Positions 43,105 to 53,129 of a stretch of 64,000 nt of DNA are shown in pieces. The first letter of the stretch is position 1, and the number at the start of each line of letters is the position of its first letter. The translations under genes and the position numbers were made by a program. Source of the DNA: Oscillospiraceae bacterium (GTDB taxonomy: Bacteria; Bacillota; Clostridia; Oscillospirales; Oscillospiraceae); NCBI GenBank assembly GCA_902778275.1, contig CACYXE010000001.1:124001-188000 (forward strand). The letters are read 5' to 3'. Under the pieces are notes generated by a model. It did no database searches, had not been told where the DNA came from, and worked only from the letters and a program-made list of their open reading frames with translations.

Positions 43105-43121
43105 GGCAGCATAGAGCTGCC
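43105..43121 (+). other. Hairpin between ribosome site and start codon of prfC
   Basis: GGCAGC (43105-43110) pairs with GCTGCC (43116-43121) around ATAGA. AGGAGAGG (43099-43106) lies 15 bases from ATG 43122. Folding of this hairpin would bring them close or block initiation. Confidence 0.5.
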
Positions 43122-44726
43122 ATGGTTAACGATATGCCCGATATGAAAAATGAGATCCAGCGGCGACGGACCTTCGCGATTATCTCCCATCCCGACGCCG
43201 GCAAAACCACACTGACCGAAAAGCTGCTGCTTTACGGCGGAGCCATACAGCTGGCCGGTTCGGTCAAAGGAAAGGCCACGGCCCGCCATGCCGTGTCCGA
43301 CTGGATGGAGCTGGAAAAGCAGCGCGGTATCTCGATCACATCCTCCGTCATGCAGTTTGAGTACGAGGGCTACTGTATCAACATTCTGGACACGCCGGGA
43401 CACCAGGACTTCTCCGAAGATACCTACCGCACGCTGATGGCGGCGGACTCCGCGGTGATGGTCATCGACGCGGCCAAGGGCATTGAGCCCCAGACCCGCA
43501 AGCTCTTCAAGATCTGCGCCATGCGGCACATCCCGATCTTCACCTTCATCAACAAGCTGGACCGGGAGGCCCGCAGCCCCTACGATCTGATGGAGGAGCT
43601 GGAAAACGAGTTTGGTATCGGCACCTATCCCATGAACTGGCCCATCGGCTGCGGCCAGGACTTCAAGGGCGTGTACGACCGGGAAAAGCAGGAGATCCTG
43701 GCTTTCAACGAATTCCACCGTGGCCAGAGCCGGATCCAGGCCATCGCCTGCCGCATGGAGGAGACGGAAAAGCTGGACGAGCTGATCGGCTCCCGTCTGC
43801 GCCAGGTGCTGGCGGACGACATTGAGCTGCTGGACGGCGCGGGCTATGAGTTCGACATCGAGCAGGTGCGGCAGGGAAAACTGAGCCCCGTCTTCTTCGG
43901 CTCGGCTTTGAACAACTTCGGCGTGGAGCCTTTTCTGGAGAGCTTCCTGAAAATGACCATGCCGCCGCTGCCCCGGATCTCCGGGGAGGAGATCGTGGAT
44001 CCCTTCGATCCCCATTTCTCCGCTTTCGTTTTCAAGATCCAGGCGAATATGAACAAGGCTCACCGGGACAGGATCGCCTTTATGCGCATCTGCTCCGGGC
44101 GTTTTGAGCGGGACAAGGAGTATTTCCACGTTCAGGGCGGGAAGGCCCTGCGCCTGGCCCAGCCCCAGCAGCTGATGGCCCAGGAGCGTGCCATCATCGA
44201 CGAGGCCTACGCCGGGGATATCATCGGCGTGTTTGATCCCGGCCTCTTTTCCATCGGCGACACCATCTGCGAAAAAGGCATGAATCTCTGCTTTGAAGGG
44301 ATCCCCACCTTCGCCCCGGAGCATTTCGCGGCGGTAGAGCGTGTGGACACCATGAAGCGCAAGCAGTTTGAAAAGGGGATCATGCAGATCGCCCAGGAGG
44401 GCGCCATTCAGATCTTCCACGAGCCGCACACTGGCGTGGAGGAAGTAATCGTGGGCGTTGTGGGCGTGCTGCAGTTTGAGGTGCTGGAGTACCGCCTGAA
44501 GACGGAATACGGCGTGGATATCCGTCGCCGCTCCATGCCCTTTGAGCTGGTCCGCTGGGTGGAGAACGAGGACGTGGATATCCGCTCGCTGAACCTGACC
44601 AGCGATACCAAATGGGTGCAGGATTTCAAAGGCAACAATCTGCTGCTCTTCACCTCACCCTGGTGCGTCAACTGGGCGCTCCAGAAAAACGAGGGCCTGC
44701 AGCTGCGGGAATTCAACCGGGACTGA
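43122..44726 (+). CDS. prfC: Peptide chain release factor 3
   Basis: 534 aa GTPase that recycles RF1/RF2 from ribosomes. G1 ISHPDAGKTTLTEKL near 22-36, switch I RGISITSSVMQFEY near 68, G3 LDTPGHQDFSEDTYRTL near 92, and G4 FINKLDREARSPYDL near 143. It has the RF3-specific C-terminal domain (EVIVGVVGVLQFEVLEYRLKTEYGVDI). ATG 43122 is assumed; ATG 43134 and 43143 are in-frame alternatives. Confidence 0.94.
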   Translation: MVNDMPDMKNEIQRRRTFAIISHPDAGKTTLTEKLLLYGGAIQLAGSVKGKATARHAVSDWMELEKQRGISITSSVMQFEYEGYCINILDTPGHQDFSEDTYRTLMAADSAVMVIDAAKGIEPQTRKLFKICAMRHIPIFTFINKLDREARSPYDLMEELENEFGIGTYPMNWPIGCGQDFKGVYDREKQEILAFNEFHRGQSRIQAIACRMEETEKLDELIGSRLRQVLADDIELLDGAGYEFDIEQVRQGKLSPVFFGSALNNFGVEPFLESFLKMTMPPLPRISGEEIVDPFDPHFSAFVFKIQANMNKAHRDRIAFMRICSGRFERDKEYFHVQGGKALRLAQPQQLMAQERAIIDEAYAGDIIGVFDPGLFSIGDTICEKGMNLCFEGIPTFAPEHFAAVERVDTMKRKQFEKGIMQIAQEGAIQIFHEPHTGVEEVIVGVVGVLQFEVLEYRLKTEYGVDIRRRSMPFELVRWVENEDVDIRSLNLTSDTKWVQDFKGNNLLLFTSPWCVNWALQKNEGLQLREFNRD

Positions 44727-44741
44727 TACGGAGGAAAATAC

Positions 44742-45347
44742 ATGGCCGGAAGCATCAAGATCGAGATTTTCAAGAAGAAGGAAGCTGAGGAGTTCACCGC
44801 CTGCCTGGCAGACCCGGAAAGCCGTCTGGACGCGGGCGGGGGCGCGGCCATGTGCGCGGCGCTCTCCGCCTCGCTCCTGTGCCGGGCGGCCAGGCTGACT
44901 GCGGCTGCGGGAAATACGGATGAGGCGCTGGATTACATCGTCCGCAATGGGGAGACCCTGCGCAAGTACATGGTCCATCTGATTGACGAGGATGTGCGCT
45001 GCCGCGGCCCGCTGCGCAAGGCGAAACAGGAGGGCGACCCGGTGCGCATTGACGCCGCAAGTGAATCCGCTGTCAGCGTGTGCGAGGAAATCGTCAACAT
45101 GTCCATGAAGGCGCTGGAGATGCAGCGGGATCTGGCTGAGATCTGCTGTGAGGATGCGCAGGCTTACGTTCTGGAAAGCGCGGAGCTGGCCATGGCGGCC
45201 ATGAGGACGGCCATGCATTATATCCTCAACCTGAGCTCCAAGAGCATGGACGAGACCTACCGCTTCGTCACGAAACGGGAAAACCAGATCACTCTGGAAC
45301 AGGCGATCCCCGTATATGAGGCGATCCGCTCCAAGCTGGCCAAGTAA
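44742..45347 (+). CDS. Cyclodeaminase/cyclohydrolase (FTCD_C) family protein
   Basis: 201 aa, all-helical. GGGAAMCAALSASLLCRAARLT near 32-53 is the recognisable FTCD_C core that acts on formimino- or methenyl-tetrahydrofolate in its relatives. The rest is helical with IVNMSMKALEMQRDLAEIC. RBS GGAGGAAAATAC. It probably takes part in one-carbon metabolism, but no fhs/folD neighbours are present and activity is not assured. It follows prfC by 15 bases. Confidence 0.8.
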   Translation: MAGSIKIEIFKKKEAEEFTACLADPESRLDAGGGAAMCAALSASLLCRAARLTAAAGNTDEALDYIVRNGETLRKYMVHLIDEDVRCRGPLRKAKQEGDPVRIDAASESAVSVCEEIVNMSMKALEMQRDLAEICCEDAQAYVLESAELAMAAMRTAMHYILNLSSKSMDETYRFVTKRENQITLEQAIPVYEAIRSKLAK

Positions 45348-45353
45348 AACCGT

Positions 45354-45390
45354 GCCGCGGCAGTGGAAGCTGCCGCGGCGCTTTTTCTTA
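45354..45390 (+). terminator. Intrinsic terminator
   Basis: GCCGCGGCAG / CTGCCGCGGC (45354-45363 / 45370-45379), loop TGGAAG, then GCTTTTTCTT. Confidence 0.88.
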
Positions 45391-45426
45391 AGAATTCATA
45401 AATTCCGCTCCGGCGGCCCGCTTTGC

Positions 45427-45455
45427 TTGCCAATTCGGTGCCGGTAGTGTATAAT
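45427..45455 (+). promoter_or_regulatory. Promoter of the sirtuin-tmk unit
   Basis: TTGCCA (45427-45432), 17-base spacer, TATAAT (45450-45455). Confidence 0.72.
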
Positions 45456-45499
45456 CCGAATAGTTGTTAAGAAATGGATTCCTGACGGGAGGTACAGCC

Positions 45500-46216
45500 A
45501 TGAATGAGAATATTTTGAAACTGAAAGAGTGGATCGCCAACAGCGACAACGTGGTTTTCTTCGGCGGCGCCGGCGTCAGTACGGAGAGCGGGATCCCCGA
45601 TTTCCGCAGTGTGGACGGCCTGTACAACCAGAAGTGGAAATACCCGCCGGAAACCATTCTGAGCCACAGCTTCTTTGAACGCTATCCGGAGGAGTATTAC
45701 CGCTTCCATCGGGAAAAGCTGGTCATCGACGGTGTGCAGCCCAACCGGGCCCATCTGCGGCTGGCGGAGCTGGAGCGGGAAGGAAAGCTGCGGGCGGTGA
45801 TCACGCAGAACATCGACGGTCTGCACCAGGCCGCCGGAAGCAAGAACGTGCTGGAGCTGCATGGCAGCATCCTGCGGGCCTATTGCTCCCGCTGCCGCCG
45901 CCCCTATCCCCAGGAGGAGATGAACAAGGGGACCGGCCTGCCGCGCTGCAGCTGCGGCGGCATCATCCGCCCGGATATCGTCCTGTATGAGGAGCCGCTG
46001 GACCAGGATATCGTCTCTTCCGCGGTCCACTATATCCGCAACGCGGATGTGCTCATCATCGGCGGGACTTCGCTGAACGTCTATCCCGCCGCGGGATTGA
46101 TCAACTATTACCGGGGAAATAAGCTGGCGCTGGTGAACCTGAGCGAGACACCCTATGACCACTACGCGGATCTGATCATCCACGAGAAGATCGGCGAAGT
46201 GTTCAGCCAGATTTGA
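45500..46216 (+). CDS. cobB: NAD-dependent protein deacylase (sirtuin, SIR2 family)
   Basis: Removes acyl groups from lysines using NAD. 238 aa. NAD site [18 protein letters not shown] near 20-37, [14 protein letters not shown] near 102-115, catalytic His in LELHGS near 122, a Zn site with CSRCRRPYP and [18 protein letters not shown], and [15 protein letters not shown] near 192. ATG 45500 (RBS GGGAGG) is preferred over the upstream in-frame start at 45464. Confidence 0.93.
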   Translation: MNENILKLKEWIANSDNVVFFGGAGVSTESGIPDFRSVDGLYNQKWKYPPETILSHSFFERYPEEYYRFHREKLVIDGVQPNRAHLRLAELEREGKLRAVITQNIDGLHQAAGSKNVLELHGSILRAYCSRCRRPYPQEEMNKGTGLPRCSCGGIIRPDIVLYEEPLDQDIVSSAVHYIRNADVLIIGGTSLNVYPAAGLINYYRGNKLALVNLSETPYDHYADLIIHEKIGEVFSQI

Positions 46217-46256
46217 AAAATGAGCCGCGTGTGAAAGCGGCGGAACGGAGAGAGAA

Positions 46257-46925
46257 ATGGCCCAGGGTAAGCTGATCGTGCTGGAAGGCATCGACGGCAG
46301 CGGAAAATCTTCGCAGTATCGCCGCCTGTGCGCACGAATGGAACAAGACCGAATCGCCTATAATCATATTGTGTTTCCCCGGTACGAGCAGGAGAGCAGC
46401 GCCCTGATCCGCATGTACCTGGCCGGAGAGTTCGGGACCCATCCCAATGATGTGAACGCCTACGCCGCGTCCATGTTCTACGCGGTGGACCGCTATGCGG
46501 CCTACAAGACAGACTGGGGGAAACTCTATGAAAACGGCGCTTTGATCCTCTCTGACCGGTATACCACATCCAACGCCGTCCATCAGGGGGCCAAGCTGCC
46601 GGAGGATGAATTGCCGGATTTCTTCGCCTGGCTGTCCGATCTGGAATACGGCAAGATGGGTCTGCCCAGGCCGGACCTGGTGATCTATCTGGATGTGGAT
46701 ATCCAGACCTCCCTGGCCCGTATGCGCCGCCGGGAGGCCAGGCACCACACCAAGGCGGATATCCATGAGAAGGATACCTCTTATCTGGAGCGCTGCCTGC
46801 GCACGGCACAGCTGGCTGCGGAGTACTACGGCTGGACGCGGATCCCGTTTTTGAAGGACGGGAAAGAGCGGGAGCTGATGGAGAAGAATGACGAGATCTA
46901 TCGGGTCCTCCGCGACTATATATAA
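46257..46925 (+). CDS. tmk: Thymidylate (dTMP) kinase-like protein
   Basis: 222 aa P-loop nucleoside-monophosphate kinase. LIVLEGIDGSGKSSQYRRL near 6-24; the DRYAAYK segment near 79 and LSDRYTTSNAVHQGAKL near 97-113 (DRY motif); YLDVDIQTSLARMRRREARHH near 142-162, a lid-like region. It starts 40 bases after the sirtuin with GGAGAGAG. Some sequence drift from standard Tmk, so a related deoxynucleotide kinase is a lesser possibility. Confidence 0.85.
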   Translation: MAQGKLIVLEGIDGSGKSSQYRRLCARMEQDRIAYNHIVFPRYEQESSALIRMYLAGEFGTHPNDVNAYAASMFYAVDRYAAYKTDWGKLYENGALILSDRYTTSNAVHQGAKLPEDELPDFFAWLSDLEYGKMGLPRPDLVIYLDVDIQTSLARMRRREARHHTKADIHEKDTSYLERCLRTAQLAAEYYGWTRIPFLKDGKERELMEKNDEIYRVLRDYI

Positions 46926-46931
46926 ATAAAA

Positions 46932-46955
46932 ATGGGGCTTCCGAAGAAGCCCCGG
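46932..46955 (-). terminator. Terminator of the Cys-rich micro-protein gene (also 3' of tmk)
   Basis: GGGGCTTC / GAAGCCCC with loop CGAA (46934-46941 / 46946-46953). On the minus strand ATTTTTATTTA follows. Confidence 0.75.
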
Positions 46956-46965
46956 GTCTTGCGCC

Positions 46966-47097
46966 TCAGCAGCCGCAGCCGCAGCCGTTGTTGTTATTGT
47001 CGCAGCCACAGCCGCAGCCAAAGCCGCTGCCGTTGCAGCCGAAGAGAATGATGATGAGGATCAGGATCCAGAGACCGTTGTTATTGTTGCAGAACAT
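46966..47097 (-). CDS. Small Asn/Cys/Gly-rich membrane protein
   Basis: 43 aa. MFCNNNNG, one hydrophobic segment (LWILILIIILFG), then a Cys/Gly-rich tail with alternating GCGCGC. It resembles the tiny proteins labelled YjcZ-like or chorion-class high-cysteine in clostridial genomes. Such proteins are linked with spores in Bacillus, but function is unproven. RBS GGAGAAAGGGT before ATG 47097, and it has its own terminator. Confidence 0.7.
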   Translation of the reverse strand: MFCNNNNGLWILILIIILFGCNGSGFGCGCGCDNNNNGCGCGC

Positions 47098-47265
47098 GTT
47101 GCTACCCTTTCTCCGCGCTATGGAATTTGTTCCTCTTCCGCCCCGCGCGGAGGACGGCGAGGTCCGCTGGCGGGAACAGAGCGCGGTATCCCACGCTCGT
47201 GCCATTTTATGCGGCGTCGGAGCCTTGGGTTACAGAGGATAAAACGAAGATCAGGGAGGTCAAAT

Positions 47266-48588
47266 ATGGCTGAAGATCTTGATAAGATAAATGAAGTGTT
47301 TCGCCTGCATGACGAGAAGGCCGCGGAAACCGGTCGTCTTTCCGCAGTGGAAAAGAAAGAAAAAGCGGCTCCCATCCGGGCGATGGACAAGCTGCTGATC
47401 GATGAGAGCGGCGAGCAGGCTCACAATTATACAGGCGACGAGGAGTCGGAGCGGGATTACCGTCCGGTCCGGCAGAGCCACGAATATAAGTCCGGCTGCC
47501 TGGGCGGGATCATGTATTTTGTTTTCATCCTCTGCGTCAGCGTGATCCTGGCCTGCCTGGCCTGGATGGCCGCCAGCGATATGCTGGCCCTGAACAAGGA
47601 TGATTTCACCGCCAAGGTAACGCTGCCCATGAGCATCTTTACCTCCGAAACGGTGGACACCTTTGACGAAAAGGGCAACAAGACCGGCACCGAGCGGGTG
47701 ACCAAAGCGGATATCGGCTATGTGGCGGATACGCTGAAGGACGCGGGACTCATCCAGTATAAGTGGCTGTTTGAATCCTTCTGCCGTTTTTCCCACGCGG
47801 ACGAGAAGGTCCGCCCGGGCGAGTATGAGCTGCAGTCCAGCTTCGACTACCGGGCACTGGTACAGAATATGCGGCCCGGCTCCAGCGCGGCGCTGACCAT
47901 CGACGTGACCTTCCCGGAGGGCTTCAATATGCGGCAGATCTTTATGCGTCTGGAAGAGAAGGGCGTCAGCAGCTTTGACGATCTGATGGAGGCCGCAGCG
48001 GAGTACAAGTTCAACTACAGCTTCCTGGAGAACAAAGAGACCGGTGACGCCTCTCGTCTTGAGGGATATCTGTTCCCGGACACCTACCAGTTCTATGTGG
48101 GGATGCAGGCCTCCAGCGCCATCAACAAGTTCCTGGAGAACTTCCACTATGTGCTGTCGGCGGATATGCTGCAGATGGCGGAGAACCGCGGCCTGAGCAT
48201 CGACGAGGTCGTGACGGTCGCCTCCATGATCGAGCGCGAGGCGGCCAACGATTCGGAGCGTGCCAGGATCGCGTCGGTCATCTACAATCGCTTGGCGGCC
48301 AATATGCCGCTGGGTCTGGAATCCACCATCCTCTACGCCCATCCGGAGCATGAGGGCGCGCCCACGGCGGAGATGATCGCCGAGGACAGCCCCTACAACA
48401 CCCTGAACCACACCGGGCTGCCGCCAACGCCCATCTGCAACCCGGGCCGCGCGTCTATTATGGCGGCGCTGAGTCCCGAGACCACCAACTACTATTATTT
48501 CACGCTGGATACGGATACCGGCATGCACCGCTTCTTCACCAACTATGCCGAGTTTGAGGCCTTCGTGGCCACCCAGAATTATGGCTGA
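47266..48588 (+). CDS. mltG: Endolytic transglycosylase MltG (YceG-like)
   Basis: 440 aa. Cytoplasmic N-terminus (about 85 residues, charged), one transmembrane helix (GGIMYFVFILCVSVILACLAWMAA), a LysM-like region, then the YceG domain: TFPEGFNMRQIFMRLEEKGV, LEGYLFPDTYQF (catalytic Glu usually in this EGY motif), VASMIEREAANDSERARIASVIYNRL, and NTLNHTGLPPTPICNPG. It cuts nascent glycan strands outside the membrane. ATG 47266 has AGGGAGGT upstream; it overlaps the U32 gene by 8 bp. Confidence 0.93.
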   Translation: MAEDLDKINEVFRLHDEKAAETGRLSAVEKKEKAAPIRAMDKLLIDESGEQAHNYTGDEESERDYRPVRQSHEYKSGCLGGIMYFVFILCVSVILACLAWMAASDMLALNKDDFTAKVTLPMSIFTSETVDTFDEKGNKTGTERVTKADIGYVADTLKDAGLIQYKWLFESFCRFSHADEKVRPGEYELQSSFDYRALVQNMRPGSSAALTIDVTFPEGFNMRQIFMRLEEKGVSSFDDLMEAAAEYKFNYSFLENKETGDASRLEGYLFPDTYQFYVGMQASSAINKFLENFHYVLSADMLQMAENRGLSIDEVVTVASMIEREAANDSERARIASVIYNRLAANMPLGLESTILYAHPEHEGAPTAEMIAEDSPYNTLNHTGLPPTPICNPGRASIMAALSPETTNYYYFTLDTDTGMHRFFTNYAEFEAFVATQNYG

Positions 48589-49783
48589 GCAGCCTGAACT
48601 GCTCTCGCCGGCGGGGGACAGGGAGCGCCTGCTGATGGCGCTCCACTACGGGGCAGACGCGGTCTATCTGGCCGGGCGGCAATTCGGCATGCGCGCCGCC
48701 GCGGCCAACTTTGCGGATGATGAGCTGCGGGAGGCGGTGCGCCTGGCCCATGGCATGGGCAGGCGGATCCATGTGACCTGCAACACCCTGCCCATCGAAG
48801 ACGAACTCAAACAGCTGCCGGAGTATCTGAGTTTTCTGCAGGACGCCGGCGTGGACGCTCTGATCATCGCGGATCTGGGTGTGCTGGAGCTTGCCAAGCG
48901 CTATGCGCCCCGGGTCGCCCGCCATGTGAGCACCCAGTTGGGCGTGATCAACAGCGCCACGGCCAACGCCCTGTTCGAGCTGGGGGCCGATACGGTGGTG
49001 CTGGCCCGGGAGACCCGGTTGGAGGATATCCGCAAGATCCGCGCCAACACGGCGCCGGAGCTGCGCTTGGAGGCCTTTGTGCACGGGGCCATGTGCGTGT
49101 CTTTCTCCGGACGCTGCCTGCTTTCCAACTATATGACCGGGCGGGACGCCAACCGGGGCCAGTGTGCCCAGCCCTGCCGCTGGAAGTACCACCTGGTGGA
49201 GGAGACACGGCCGGGAGAGTATTTTGAGATCACCGAGGACGGCGGTACCCATATCCTCAATTCCCGGGACATGCGCATGATCGAGCATATCCCCGAATTG
49301 CTGGAGGCGGGCGTCAGCAGCTTCAAGATCGAGGGGCGGATGAAATCTGCCTACTACACGGCCATCGTCACCAATGCCTACCGGCAGGCCGTCGACGCCG
49401 CCGTGGCGGGCAAAGCTCTGGACCCGGTTTGGGTGGCGGAAACGGATGCGGTGAGCCACCGGCCGTATTCCACGGGGTTTTACTTCGGCGATCCCGGACA
49501 GTACTATCCGGACTCCATGTATGACAGCACCGCCGAGGTGATGGCGGTGGTCCAGTCCTGCGATGGGGAGGGAAACGCGATCCTGACCCAGCGCAACAAG
49601 TTCCATAAGGGCGACAGCCTGGAACTGGTGCGGCCCGGTGAAAAGCCCGTGCCTTTTGCGGCGCGGCAGATTTTTGACGCTGAGGGCGCGGAGATCGAGG
49701 ATACCCGCCGCGCCATGATGGAGATCCGCATGAAACTGCCCTGCGCGGCGTCGCAGTTTTCCATTGTCAGAAAGCGCAAATGA
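48581..49783 (+). CDS. U32 family peptidase-like protein (TrhP/YrrO-type tRNA hydroxylation family)
   Basis: 400 aa. N-terminal barrel PELLSPAGDRERLLMALHYGADAVYLAG, family signature EAFVHGAMCVSFSGRCLLSNYMTGRDANRGQCAQPCRW (about 168-205, with four Cys for a likely Fe-S site), and FKIEGRMKSAYYTAIVTNAYR. Relatives (Bacillus YrrN/YrrO, E. coli TrhP) hydroxylate uridine 34 of tRNAs in a prephenate-dependent route. Gene order mltG-U32 matches the Bacillus yrrL-yrrN/O neighbourhood. ATG 48581 lies inside the mltG end. Confidence 0.88.
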   Translation: MAEQPELLSPAGDRERLLMALHYGADAVYLAGRQFGMRAAAANFADDELREAVRLAHGMGRRIHVTCNTLPIEDELKQLPEYLSFLQDAGVDALIIADLGVLELAKRYAPRVARHVSTQLGVINSATANALFELGADTVVLARETRLEDIRKIRANTAPELRLEAFVHGAMCVSFSGRCLLSNYMTGRDANRGQCAQPCRWKYHLVEETRPGEYFEITEDGGTHILNSRDMRMIEHIPELLEAGVSSFKIEGRMKSAYYTAIVTNAYRQAVDAAVAGKALDPVWVAETDAVSHRPYSTGFYFGDPGQYYPDSMYDSTAEVMAVVQSCDGEGNAILTQRNKFHKGDSLELVRPGEKPVPFAARQIFDAEGAEIEDTRRAMMEIRMKLPCAASQFSIVRKRK

Positions 49784-49796
49784 GGCTGGGCGGCGC

Positions 49797-49824
49797 TTGA
49801 CAAACGGCGCCGATGTGGTAAAAT
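49797..49824 (+). promoter_or_regulatory. Promoter of the alaS T-box transcript
   Basis: TTGACA (49797-49802), 16-base spacer, TAAAAT (49819-49824). Confidence 0.8.
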
Positions 49825-49830
49825 ATGCAA

Positions 49831-50052
49831 CGTTGATACATAAGGGCTATGACGAAACGAGTCAGCCTGAGGACAGCACAGAGAGGGGCCGGACGGTGCG
49901 AGACCCCGTGTCCGGAGCTGACAGCCACTTCCGAGCCTTCCCGGGAAACCGGGGCGTATGCCTGCGTTAAAGGCGCTGAGAGGCCGCATTGCGGCAAATC
50001 AGGGTGGTACCGCGAATTCACCTTCGCCCCTGCCGGGGCGGAGGTCTATTTT
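49831..50052 (+). promoter_or_regulatory. T-box riboswitch controlling alaS
   Basis: T-box core AGGGTGGTACCGCG at 50001-50014. Terminator stem CCTTCGCCCC / GGGGCGGAGG (50021-50030 / 50035-50044), loop TGCC, then TCTATTTTTTT. Stem I carries the CAGAGAG and GGTGCGAGACC landmarks also seen in the valS leader. An alanine specifier is available as GCT (49917-49919) or GCC (49924-49926). I favour GCT by spacing with the valS leader. Confidence 0.92.
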
Positions 50053-50066
50053 TTTGGAGGACGACT

Positions 50067-52700
<2,634 letters not shown>

Positions 52701-52711
52701 GGAGGATAACC

Positions 52712-53059
52712 ATGAGAGACGAAAATTGCCTGTTTTGCAAGATCATCAGCGGCGAGATCCCCAGCACCAAGGTCTATGAGGACGACTATGTGTTCGCATT
52801 CCGGGATATCAATCCCCAGGCACCGACCCATGTCCTGGTCGTGCCCAAGGCGCATATCGCCTGCGTCGATGCAATCGACGGGGAAAACTCCGTCTATGTG
52901 GCAAAGAGCTTTGAAGCCATCGCCAAGATCGCCAAGGCCGAGGGCCTGGACACCGGCTATCGGGTCATCAACAACTGCGGGGAGGATGGCGGCCAGACCG
53001 TCATGCACCTGCACTTCCATCTGATCGGCGGCGTGAAGCTCTCCGAGAAGATCGTCTGA
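52712..53059 (+). CDS. HIT-family (HinT-like) nucleotide-binding hydrolase
   Basis: 115 aa. N-terminal CLFCKIISGEIPSTKVYEDD, central FRDINPQAPTHVLVVPKAHI, and the histidine triad MHLHFHLIGG near 98-107. Probable purine nucleotide phosphoramidase. It follows alaS by 11 bases with RBS AAGGAGG, so it is likely in the alaS transcript. Confidence 0.94.
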   Translation: MRDENCLFCKIISGEIPSTKVYEDDYVFAFRDINPQAPTHVLVVPKAHIACVDAIDGENSVYVAKSFEAIAKIAKAEGLDTGYRVINNCGEDGGQTVMHLHFHLIGGVKLSEKIV

Positions 53060-53067
53060 TCATAGGC

Positions 53068-53106
53068 ACAGCCGCAGGGGTCCTGGACCTCTGCGGCTGT
53101 TATTCT
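53068..53106 (+). terminator. Intrinsic terminator of alaS-HIT unit
   Basis: A 13-bp stem 53068-53080 / 53088-53100 with one G-T wobble, followed by TATTCTGTTT. Moderate T-content. Confidence 0.75.
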
Positions 53107-53129
53107 GTTTGGTTCGGCAGGTGAGGGAG

